A stretch of DNA of 64,000 bases from CALBPI01 sp038524795 (GTDB taxonomy: Bacteria; Pseudomonadota; Gammaproteobacteria; Steroidobacterales; Woeseiaceae): assembly GCA_038524795.1 (NCBI GenBank), contig JBCBIJ010000008.1, forward strand, positions 124,001 through 188,000, given 5' to 3'. The notes beneath the pieces were generated by a model. It did not search any database. It was not told the DNA's origin and saw nothing but the letters and a program-made list of their open reading frames with translations. Every line of letters begins with the position of its first letter. Position 1 is the first letter of the stretch. Position numbers and translations under genes: made by a program. Positions 1 to 7,337 of the stretch are shown here, piece after piece.

Positions 1-136
1 TGGTTTCGAAGAAGTGGTAGTGCGACCCAACCTGAATGGGTCGGTCGCCCGTGTTCGCGACGGTCAGCGTGACCCGTTCGGCACCGGCGTTGAGCTCGAT
101 GTCCCCGGGGACGGTAATGACTTCTCCAGGGATCAT
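1..136 (-). CDS. ureB: Urease beta subunit UreB (5' part, cut by window edge)
   Basis: This is the N-terminal 45 codons of the small structural subunit of nickel urease, which hydrolyses urea to ammonia and carbamate in the cytoplasm. The ATG lies at 134-136 on the minus strand. The translation opens MIPGEVITVPGDIELNAG and continues to GSHYHFFE, the conserved UreB region. It starts 10 bp after the ureA stop, so the order is ureD-ureA-ureB, and ureC is expected beyond the left edge. As the last enzyme of the purine chain encoded here, urease would release ammonia from the urea made by allantoicase and ureidoglycolate lyase. Confidence 0.93.
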   Translation of the reverse strand, partial: MIPGEVITVPGDIELNAGAERVTLTVANTGDRPIQVGSHYHFFET

Positions 137-146
137 ACAAACGCTC

Positions 147-449
147 CTAGCGAATGGGTTCGTGAACCGTGACGAGCTTGGTGCCGTCAGGGAACGTCGC
201 TTCCACCTGCACGTCGTGGATCATCTCGGCGATGCCTTCCATGACCTGGTCGCGGGTGATGACCTTCGCGCCTTCGTCCATGAGTGTCGCCACGGACTTG
301 CCGTCGCGCGCGCCCTCGATAACGAAGTCGGTGATCAGCGCAATGGCTTCGGGGTGGTTCAGTTTGACGCCGCGTTCGAGTCGTCGGCGGGCGACCATAG
401 CGGCCACGGAAACGAGTAGTTTGTCTTTCTCGCGGGGCGTGAGATTCAC
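147..449 (-). CDS. ureA: Urease gamma subunit UreA
   Basis: This is the 100-residue gamma subunit of urease. I chose the GTG at 447-449 because translation from there gives VNLTPREKDKLL, the standard UreA N-terminus. An ATG 16 codons upstream would add an unconserved leader. The body shows the family pattern RLERGVKLNHPEAIALI, the stretch around ARDGKSVATLM, and the C-terminal FPDGTKLVTVHEPI. Length matches the family's usual 100 residues. It lies between ureD (10-bp gap) and ureB (10-bp gap) on the same strand, so the three are very likely co-transcribed. Confidence 0.96.
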   Translation of the reverse strand: MNLTPREKDKLLVSVAAMVARRRLERGVKLNHPEAIALITDFVIEGARDGKSVATLMDEGAKVITRDQVMEGIAEMIHDVQVEATFPDGTKLVTVHEPIR

Positions 450-459
450 AGGCGCAACC

Positions 460-1323
460 CTAGCAGTCGAACACGCGGGGACGACCAAACCCCGCAAACG
501 GGCGCGTCTCTCCCCAGCCCGAGATTATTGCATCGAGCAGCCGCTGCAAAGCCTCGCGCAGGTCGGACGGTTCACGCGCCAGCGCCCGCACCACGATGAC
601 GCCGCGCGCGTTGCTCACCCCCATGCGAACATTGCACCGAGACAGTGCATCGCGCAGCTGCGCGACGCCCGCATCGGCGTCAGGCGCGACGACGATGGCT
701 GTCGCAATCGCCCGCGCGCCGTCCGCCACCGCGGGGCGGTCGAGCTGCGCTTGCAGGCTGTCGTGCGCGTCGGATACCTCAAAGCCGTCGGCGAAGACGA
801 GCTGCCCACCGACGCGTATCCGCCAGCGATCGAACACGTGGCCCGCGTGTACCGTCTCACCCATCGCCCCGCGACCAAAGACGATGGATTCACAGGCCAG
901 CAGGCGCGCCGACTCATCGGCTAAATCGATCTCAAGCGTGCGGCGGAAGCGACCGCCATCGAACACTATGGTCTCCTGTGGCAACCAAAGCGCTGCTGCG
1001 CCTGTGTCCAGCTCAAGCCGGTTGTCGATGCGCGCGTCGCCGCCCCGCGAGCGGTACACGCGCTCGGCGGCTTGCGTGGTCACCGTGGCGCGGGCGCCTT
1101 CGGCCCAGTGCGCGGTCACGTCGAAGTGGTCACCGTCGGTGAGGCCGCCTGACGTGTTGATGATGACAGCCTCGCCGGGCGCGTCGGTACGCCGCCGCGG
1201 CAAACGCAACTTGGCACAGCCCGACTGATGCAAATCGGCCAGCACGGTTTGATCGCCGCGTCGTTTAAACCCGACGCGCGCCCGACCTTTCGCGCGTTGC
1301 AGAGTTGGTTGCGACGCGGTCAC
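460..1323 (-). CDS. ureD: Urease accessory protein UreD
   Basis: UreD is a chaperone that docks on the urease apoprotein with UreF and UreG and channels nickel into the active site. The 287-residue product has the family landmarks NTSGGLTDGD (about residues 56-65), the TTQAAERVYRS stretch, LWLPQETIVFDGG, and FGRGAMGE. The start is a GTG at 1321-1323 without a strong ribosome binding site, so the first few residues are uncertain. It is the first gene of the minus-strand urease operon. A palindromic repeat separates it from the nucleoside hydrolase gene. Confidence 0.93.
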   Translation of the reverse strand: MTASQPTLQRAKGRARVGFKRRGDQTVLADLHQSGCAKLRLPRRRTDAPGEAVIINTSGGLTDGDHFDVTAHWAEGARATVTTQAAERVYRSRGGDARIDNRLELDTGAAALWLPQETIVFDGGRFRRTLEIDLADESARLLACESIVFGRGAMGETVHAGHVFDRWRIRVGGQLVFADGFEVSDAHDSLQAQLDRPAVADGARAIATAIVVAPDADAGVAQLRDALSRCNVRMGVSNARGVIVVRALAREPSDLREALQRLLDAIISGWGETRPFAGFGRPRVFDC

Positions 1324-1334
1324 AACCCGCTCCC

Positions 1335-1456
1335 GTCATTGCGAGCCCGCACAGCGCGCGTGGCAATATCCCAACGACATCGTGCGGCCAAAAAGATCGC
1401 CACGGCGCTTCGCGCCTCGCGATGACGGGAAACTGCGCGCGCCTTGCAGTGACGGG
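1335..1456. repeat. Dispersed palindromic repeat, copy 1
   Basis: Inverted halves GTCATTGCGAGCCCGC and CGCCTCGCGATGACGG flank a variable centre that includes the family hallmark GATCGCCACGGCG. A degenerate extra core (CTTGCAGTGACGGG) follows about 27 nt later. It fills the gap between ureD and the nucleoside hydrolase gene. Copies of the same family lie near 10.1, 13.4, 27.2, 34.7, 35.7, 38.3 and 39.8 kb. Confidence 0.85.
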
Positions 1457-1462
1457 ACTTCA

Positions 1463-2398
1463 TCACGACGGCCCCTGCGCCAGTGTGTCTTCATACAGCA
1501 CGAGCACCGCCTCGGCGTCCACGCTGGCACAGGATTCGTGTTCGGGCCGATCGGCGTCAGGAGCGCGGCGCGTTCGGCCCATGTCGTCACCATCGAGATC
1601 CACCGTGATGGGTGCGACAGCCGTGTCGAACAAGGCGGGCGCAATGGCGAAAGCCACCGCCGAGCTGTCATGCACGGGAAACCCATCAAAGTCGTGGCGC
1701 TCACGGTAGAACGCGTCATAAAACCGCGATACCTGCCACACGAGCTCCCCCATATCCCCCGAAGCGGCGCGGATTCGCTGCATGCGTTCGTCGGTCATGA
1801 TGATCTGCATGGTGACATCGAGCGGTACGACGGCGACCGGCCAGTCCGCGGCCAGCACGATATCGGCCGCATGCGGATCACCGTGGATGTTTGCCTCGGC
1901 AACCTTGGTGATGTTGCCCGAATGACCGTTGCCGCCGAAGGCACCGCCCATCACCACGACGCGCCCGATCTTGTCTGCAATACCGGGGTCCAGCTCGAGC
2001 GCCAACGCGAGGTTGGTGAGCCGACCCACGGCGATAATCGCGACCTCGCCCGGGTAGCGGTTGGCGCAGTCGACGAGAAACTCGGCCGCGCTGAGCGAGC
2101 TGACTTCACGGTGCTCAACGCGCGGGTCCGTATTACCGAGCGCATCATCGCCATGCACAAACGTCGGCGGCGATCCCGCAGGCACCACGAGCGGTACAGC
2201 CGCGCCGCGGAATACGGGTGCGGGAATGTCGAGACGTTCGACGAGATGCAGCGCGTTGCGCGTCGTGGTCTCGATCGTGCCGTTGCCCGTCGTCGTCGTG
2301 ATACCGATGAGCTCGAGCGACCGGGCGCAGTCGATAAACGCCAATGCCATGGCATCGTCAATGCCAGGGTCGGTGTCGAAGACGACTTTTTCGGCCAT
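1463..2398 (-). CDS. Inosine/uridine-preferring nucleoside hydrolase (IUNH family)
   Basis: The enzyme hydrolyses the N-glycosidic bond of ribonucleosides to free base and ribose. The start ATG (2396-2398) gives MAEKVVFDTDPGIDDAMAL, the IUNH calcium-binding signature at residues 8-15. The C-terminal region carries PLDVTM and the metal ligand motif HDSSAVAF. The 311-residue length is typical. No signal peptide is present, so it is cytoplasmic. It is divergent from the TsgA-like transporter/oxygenase/ribokinase operon 64 bp away, which makes functional sense because ribokinase would consume the ribose released. Substrate range (purine, pyrimidine or both) cannot be read from the sequence. Confidence 0.92.
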   Translation of the reverse strand: MAEKVVFDTDPGIDDAMALAFIDCARSLELIGITTTTGNGTIETTTRNALHLVERLDIPAPVFRGAAVPLVVPAGSPPTFVHGDDALGNTDPRVEHREVSSLSAAEFLVDCANRYPGEVAIIAVGRLTNLALALELDPGIADKIGRVVVMGGAFGGNGHSGNITKVAEANIHGDPHAADIVLAADWPVAVVPLDVTMQIIMTDERMQRIRAASGDMGELVWQVSRFYDAFYRERHDFDGFPVHDSSAVAFAIAPALFDTAVAPITVDLDGDDMGRTRRAPDADRPEHESCASVDAEAVLVLYEDTLAQGPS

Positions 2399-2462
2399 GG
2401 GTCCCCCACGCGGTACTGCGGGCCGAGTGTGGCAGAATCGAGGCGGACCGGTAAGGGTGGGC

Positions 2463-3614
2463 ATGAGCAACACGCAGCGCATCACGCTGGCGAGCTTCCT
2501 CGCCTACTTTGTCATGTCGGGCATGCTCGCACCCATTGGCATCATCAGCGGCCCCATGGCCGAGCACTTCGGCCGCGAAGTCACTGCGGTGACGACCGAC
2601 TTCAGCTGGCTCACCGTCGGCATTCTTGTAGGCGCGGTCATTGCCTTATTTGCGTTCGACCGCGGCGGCCTGCGGCCTTGGACCGTGGCGCTCTACGCGG
2701 TGATTGCGGTGTCAATTGGCGCCGCTGCCGGCATCGACACGCCGCAAGCGGTGCGCCTCGCATTGGGTGCCGTGGGTGTCGCTTGCGGTCTCGGACTGGC
2801 GGCCGCCGCGCTGGCCATCTCGCTGACATATACGCCCGCAAAACGCGCGTCGGCTCTTGTGGCGACAGACGCCTGTTTCAGCACCGCCGGCATCGCCACG
2901 GCCTGGCTGGCCACGCAGGCCGTGACGCGCGGCTGGCCCTGGTCGTCAGCCTACATCGCTGTGGCGGGTGTTGCCGTGCTCGTTGCCGTACTCGCCCTGA
3001 CAGCGCGCTACCCAAGCGCGGTTCCCGACGACACGACACCGAAAGGCGGGCGCTGGCCGCTCGGCGTCTGGCTCTGCGTTGTCACACTGTTTCTCTACAC
3101 GCTGGGCCAGCAGTCCCTGTTGTTTTGGCTGCCCAACCACTTGAGCACCGTCCATGATGTGCCTCTCGGACGCGCAGGCGGCGTAGTCGGGCAATTCTGG
3201 ACGGGCATGTTCGTGGCGCAGTTGCTGGTCACCGCCGTCGTACTCAAGACAGGCGCCCGGCCCATCGCGCTGCTCGCCGTGCTCACGACCACGCTGGGCG
3301 CCGTGCCCCTGCTGCTTGTCACCGAGATCGATACGCTGCTGGTACTCGCGCTGGTATGGGGCGTCGCCAATCTGGGCCTGCTCAAAGTCGTGCTGAGCTT
3401 CGCCACGGAGCTCGTCGAGGTACCCCCGCCGCGGCTCGTCTCACTGTTGTTGCTCGGCGCAACGAGCGGCACCGCGGTCGCGCCCAAGCTCTCGAGCACT
3501 GTCGTCGAGATGTCGAACACAGCCACCGTTTTGAAGGTCGGCGTAGGCTGCTACGCGGCCATGGCACTGTTATTCTTCGCGGCTGCCCTTCGTCAACCCC
3601 GAATCCCGTCATGA
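2463..3614 (+). CDS. MFS transporter, TsgA-like
   Basis: A 383-residue major facilitator protein with about 12 hydrophobic segments. It resembles the TsgA/FucP-like branch: an N-terminal segment with a GPMAEHFG loop, DACFSTAGI in the middle, and GGRWPLGVWLCV starting the second half. I placed the start at the ATG at 2463 (MSNTQRITLASF); the reading frame extends upstream but has no membrane-protein character there. It ends in an ATGA overlap with the 2OG oxygenase gene. The context (nucleoside hydrolase divergent, ribokinase downstream) suggests uptake of a nucleoside, base or ribose, but the substrate is inferred only from position. Confidence 0.85.
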   Translation: MSNTQRITLASFLAYFVMSGMLAPIGIISGPMAEHFGREVTAVTTDFSWLTVGILVGAVIALFAFDRGGLRPWTVALYAVIAVSIGAAAGIDTPQAVRLALGAVGVACGLGLAAAALAISLTYTPAKRASALVATDACFSTAGIATAWLATQAVTRGWPWSSAYIAVAGVAVLVAVLALTARYPSAVPDDTTPKGGRWPLGVWLCVVTLFLYTLGQQSLLFWLPNHLSTVHDVPLGRAGGVVGQFWTGMFVAQLLVTAVVLKTGARPIALLAVLTTTLGAVPLLLVTEIDTLLVLALVWGVANLGLLKVVLSFATELVEVPPPRLVSLLLLGATSGTAVAPKLSSTVVEMSNTATVLKVGVGCYAAMALLFFAAALRQPRIPS

Positions 3615-4495
3615 CCGCACCGCTACACCAGGAAGCGCCCGCATCCGTTGTTGAAACTGTCGATTTCGCCGCCCCCGACGCCGCAGAGGCGTTTGTCCGG
3701 TCCATCCACGAGACGGGATTCGCGGTGCTGCGCAATCACCCGCTGCCCCAAGCGCTGCTCGACCGGCTCGACCAGGACTGGCGCGCGTTTTTCGCCAGTG
3801 ACGAGAAGTTCGACTACCGCTTCGAGGGCGAGGCGGACGACGCGCAGTTTGGCTACTTCGGACTCGACGTCAGCGAACGCGCGGTCGGCCACGAACACAA
3901 GGACATCAAAGAATTCTTCCACGCGGGCCCGGGCGGCCCGATTCCGGAGGCGCTAGAGGCCGATGCGGTTGACTACCGCCGGCGAGCGCTTGAGCTTGCG
4001 CGGACACTCGTCAGCTGGTTCGACGCCGCGCTGGATGACGCAGACAAGCACGATCCATCGCTCAAGCTCGCTGACGTGCTCTCGGACCCGGTTAGCGTGC
4101 TCCGAATCCTGCATTACCCGCCGCTCACGGGCGATGAGCCTGAGGGCAGCCTGCGCGCCGCGGCGCACGAAGACATCAATGTGATCACCCTGCTGCCCGT
4201 GGCCGAGGCACCAGGCCTGCAGGTGCGCACACGCGGAGGTCGCTGGCTCGACCTGCACGGCCGCCGCGGCGAGCTCATCATCAACACGGGCGACATGCTG
4301 CAGGAGTTCACACGCGGCTACCTGCCCTCGACGACGCATCGCGTCGTCAACCCGAAGGTCACGGGCGACAACCGGTCGCGTATCTCGATGCCGTTCTTCA
4401 TCGCGCCAGACTCGTCGACGCGTCTGTCAGACCGCTACACGGCCGGCGAGTATCTGGCCGAACGTCTTGCCGATATTTCAGGCAGCGACTCATGA
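3611..4495 (+). CDS. 2-oxoglutarate/Fe(II)-dependent oxygenase (isopenicillin-N-synthase-like)
   Basis: A 294-residue non-heme iron oxygenase. The iron facial triad is visible as H186-E-D188 and H243, and the 2-oxoglutarate-binding R257-x-S259 follows in RISMPFF. The N-terminal DIOX_N-like part has ETGFAVLRNHPL. The start ATG overlaps the transporter stop by 4 bp, and the stop overlaps the ribokinase start by 4 bp, so the three genes are translationally coupled. Known relatives in nucleic-acid metabolism include thymine 7-hydroxylase and pyrimidine deoxynucleoside dioxygenases. An action on a base or nucleoside is my inference from this operon; the exact substrate is unknown. Confidence 0.88.
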   Translation: MTAPLHQEAPASVVETVDFAAPDAAEAFVRSIHETGFAVLRNHPLPQALLDRLDQDWRAFFASDEKFDYRFEGEADDAQFGYFGLDVSERAVGHEHKDIKEFFHAGPGGPIPEALEADAVDYRRRALELARTLVSWFDAALDDADKHDPSLKLADVLSDPVSVLRILHYPPLTGDEPEGSLRAAAHEDINVITLLPVAEAPGLQVRTRGGRWLDLHGRRGELIINTGDMLQEFTRGYLPSTTHRVVNPKVTGDNRSRISMPFFIAPDSSTRLSDRYTAGEYLAERLADISGSDS

Positions 4496-5412
4496 CGGGT
4501 GCTGCGGTCACCGTCGTCGGCAGCGTCAACGTCGACTACTCGATGCGCGTGCCGACCCTGCCGCAACACGGTCAGACATTGGCCGGCAACGACTTCGACA
4601 TTTGCTTGGGCGGCAAAGGCGCCAACCAGGCTGTGGCCGCCTCACGCCTTGGCGCTGCGACACGACTCATCGCCTGCGTGGGCGACGACGCGGGCGGGCA
4701 GCAGGCGCTGGCGGCCTTCGCCGACGACGGACTCGACACACAGGGCGTGGTAACTGACGGCGAAGCCCACACGGGCAGCGCCCTGATCTTTGTGGATGAT
4801 GCGGGCGAGAACTGCATCGGCGTCAGTCCCGGCGCCAACGCGCGGCTACGACCCGAACATATCGAGAGCCACTCGGCAGCACTCGCCGGTTCGCACTGTC
4901 TGCTGCTGCAGCTCGAGACGCCACCGGAAACGGTCCTGCGCGCCGCACAACTGGCCCGCGCTGGCGGCTGCCGCGTGATCCTGAACCCGGCACCCTTGCG
5001 CGGACCGCTGGCCGATACGCTTTTGGCGGAAGTGGACATGGCAACCCCAAACGCACATGAGGCGGCCGACTTAACGGGCGTGACCATCAGAAGCCCAGAC
5101 GATGCCGAGCGCGCGGCACGCGCGCTCCTCGATCGCGGTCCGCGCGCGGTCGTCATCACCCTCGGCGCCCAAGGTGCGCTGGCGTTGACCGAAGCCGGCG
5201 TCGAACACGTTCCAGCCCCAAACGTCGACGCCATAGACACCGTTGGCGCCGGTGACACTTTCAACGGCGCGCTTGCGGTGGCACTCGCGCGTGGCGATGC
5301 GCTTAGCAATGCCCTACGGTTTGCAGTGACGGCCGCGTCGCTAAGCACGCTCAAGCGCGGCGCCCAGCCCTCGATACCGCGTCTCGATGCCGTCGAGGCC
5401 GCCCTGGGCTAG
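4492..5412 (+). CDS. rbsK: Ribokinase
   Basis: A PfkB-family sugar kinase of 306 residues that phosphorylates ribose to ribose-5-phosphate. Visible motifs are VVGSVNVDY at the N-terminus, the sugar-binding GGKGANQAV (residues 40-48), and the C-terminal DTVGAGDTFNG with catalytic base D255. It overlaps the upstream oxygenase gene by 4 bp (ATGA). The nearby nucleoside hydrolase supplies ribose, so this enzyme returns the sugar half of nucleosides to central metabolism. Other PfkB substrates such as 2-deoxyribose are possible but the ribokinase motifs are well preserved. Confidence 0.92.
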   Translation: MTGAAVTVVGSVNVDYSMRVPTLPQHGQTLAGNDFDICLGGKGANQAVAASRLGAATRLIACVGDDAGGQQALAAFADDGLDTQGVVTDGEAHTGSALIFVDDAGENCIGVSPGANARLRPEHIESHSAALAGSHCLLLQLETPPETVLRAAQLARAGGCRVILNPAPLRGPLADTLLAEVDMATPNAHEAADLTGVTIRSPDDAERAARALLDRGPRAVVITLGAQGALALTEAGVEHVPAPNVDAIDTVGAGDTFNGALAVALARGDALSNALRFAVTAASLSTLKRGAQPSIPRLDAVEAALG

Positions 5413-5488
5413 CGTCTGGCTTTGCCCGCGAGCCGCGTCTATATTCAAGAGCTTGGGCGTTGAGGCGGCGCCCACCATGGGAGCCGCA

Positions 5489-5839
5489 ATGGGCAAGCTG
5501 ACCACACACATCCTTGATACAAGCGCCGGTACGCCAGGACGCGGCATCGCGATCCGGCTCTACCGCGGCGAGGGTGTGGCCCGCGAGCCTCTCGGTGATT
5601 ATGTCAGCAACGACGACGGTCGCTGCGATGCGCCGCTCCTCGAAGGCGACGGTTTTGCCGCAGGCACCTACGAACTCGAATTCGAAGTGGGCGAGTACTT
5701 CCGAAGCACAGGTGCCGTCGACGCCAATCCCGCGTTTCTGGAAACCGTGACGTTGCGGTTCGCGATCGCCGACGACAGCCACTACCACGTCCCGCTGCTC
5801 GTCTCTCCCTGGAGCTACTCGACGTATCGGGGCAGCTAA
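5489..5839 (+). CDS. uraH: 5-hydroxyisourate hydrolase (transthyretin-related)
   Basis: The enzyme hydrolyses 5-hydroxyisourate to OHCU, the second step after urate oxidation. From the ATG at 5489 it is 116 residues, the family's usual size. It begins MGKLTTHILDTSAGTPG with the active-site histidine and ends with the diagnostic YRGS tetrapeptide. Another in-frame ATG lies at 5477. No signal peptide is seen, so it is cytoplasmic. It sits 1 bp before xdhA and heads the xdhABC-puuD run, an order that follows the pathway closely. Confidence 0.95.
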   Translation: MGKLTTHILDTSAGTPGRGIAIRLYRGEGVAREPLGDYVSNDDGRCDAPLLEGDGFAAGTYELEFEVGEYFRSTGAVDANPAFLETVTLRFAIADDSHYHVPLLVSPWSYSTYRGS

Positions 5840-5840
5840 C

Positions 5841-7337
5841 GTGGGTGACGCCGTAAACCGAACCCTCCGTTTCCTGCACGACGGCGACATCGTCGAGATA
5901 GACGGTGCCGCGCCGACGCGGACCGTGCTGCAGTGGCTGCGCGAAGACCGCATGCGCTGCGGTACCAAGGAAGGCTGCGCCGAAGGCGACTGCGGCGCCT
6001 GCATGGTCGTCGTGGCATCGCTCAACGAAGACGCCACGGCGCTCGACTATCGCGCCATCAACTCCTGCATTCAGTTCCTGCCGACCTTGCACGGCAAAGA
6101 GCTCATCACGGTCGAGAACCTGAGTCCGGCCACAGGCCCGTTGCATCCTGTTCAGCAGGCGCTCGTCGACTGCCACGGTTCGCAGTGCGGGTTTTGCACG
6201 CCTGGCTTTGTGATGACCCTGTTTGCGATGTACAAATCGGGTGCACCCGAGGCCCGCAGTGACATCGACGACGCGCTGGCCGGCAATTTGTGTCGCTGCA
6301 CGGGCTACCGCCCGATCATCGACGCCGCGCGCCGCATGGTGACGCTCGAACGACCGGCAGGTCGGCACGCGCAACCGCACGGTGCGGCAACCAACGATGC
6401 CGAGCGCAGCGCCATCGAGACGCTGCGCGCGCTCAATGACGACACCGCGCTGCACACCGAGAGCAGCAAGGGCACTTTCGCAGCGCCTACGGAGGTCGAC
6501 GCCTTCGCACGGCTCTACGCCGCCGAACCGAATCGCCGCATTCTTGCGGGCGGCACGGATGTGGGCCTCTGGGTCACCAAGGACTACCGAGACATCGACG
6601 ACGTGCTCTACATCGGCAACGTCGAGGCTTTGCGCGACATCTCTGTGACCGACACGGTGATCGATGTCGGCGCCGCTGTGACGTTCACGGAGCTTATGCC
6701 GGTACTCCTCGATGAGTACCCCGAGCTCACGGACCTGTTTCGACGCTGGGCGTCACCGCCCATCCGCAACGCCGCGACGCTGGGCGGCAACATCGCGAAT
6801 GGCTCACCCATCGGTGATTCGATGCCGGCGCTCATCGCGCTGGGCACGCGCGTGCTGCTGCGCCACGATCACGATACGCGCGAGATCGATCTCGAGTCGC
6901 TGTACATCGACTACCAGGTAAACGACCTGCAGCCCGGCGAATTTGTGAAGCGCATACGAATCCCGCGTCGCCGACCCGGCCAACTCGTCGCGAGCTACAA
7001 GCTGTCGAAACGCTTCGACCAGGACATCTCAGCAGTCTGTGCGGCGTTTTCCGCCCAGGTTGAGAACGGCCAGACGCAACACATCCGGATTGCCTACGGT
7101 GGCGTCGCCGGCGTGCCCAAGCGTGCACTCGCCACGGAAGCCGCGTTAAACGACAGGCCCTTCGACGAGGCCACCGTGCACGCGGCTATGGCTGTGCTTG
7201 ACGAAGACTTCTCGCCGCTCACCGACATGCGCGCGAGTGCTGACTACCGCGCAACCGCGACGCGCAACCTGCTGTACCGCTTCTTCGCCGAGGCTACCGG
7301 GCTTGGCGCCACGGACGTCTACACCTATGCGCGCTGA
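5841..7337 (+). CDS. xdhA: Xanthine dehydrogenase small subunit (2Fe-2S and FAD domains)
   Basis: XdhA carries the two 2Fe-2S clusters and FAD that pass electrons from the molybdenum site to NAD. The 498-residue product opens with a ferredoxin-like domain containing CGTKEGCAEGDCGAC. A second cluster domain follows with CGFCTPGF and NLCRCTGYRP (about residues 115-160). The FAD domain carries ILAGGTDVGLW and LGGNIANGSPIGD. The start is GTG at 5841. Its stop overlaps the xdhB start by 11 bp. Together with XdhB it oxidises hypoxanthine to xanthine and xanthine to urate. Confidence 0.96.
   Translation: MGDAVNRTLRFLHDGDIVEIDGAAPTRTVLQWLREDRMRCGTKEGCAEGDCGACMVVVASLNEDATALDYRAINSCIQFLPTLHGKELITVENLSPATGPLHPVQQALVDCHGSQCGFCTPGFVMTLFAMYKSGAPEARSDIDDALAGNLCRCTGYRPIIDAARRMVTLERPAGRHAQPHGAATNDAERSAIETLRALNDDTALHTESSKGTFAAPTEVDAFARLYAAEPNRRILAGGTDVGLWVTKDYRDIDDVLYIGNVEALRDISVTDTVIDVGAAVTFTELMPVLLDEYPELTDLFRRWASPPIRNAATLGGNIANGSPIGDSMPALIALGTRVLLRHDHDTREIDLESLYIDYQVNDLQPGEFVKRIRIPRRRPGQLVASYKLSKRFDQDISAVCAAFSAQVENGQTQHIRIAYGGVAGVPKRALATEAALNDRPFDEATVHAAMAVLDEDFSPLTDMRASADYRATATRNLLYRFFAEATGLGATDVYTYAR

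Noticed and set aside
1382..3157. 591-codon plus-strand frame over the nucleoside hydrolase
   Set aside because: It is antisense to a clear IUNH gene, changes frame character at the transporter start and has no conserved motif.
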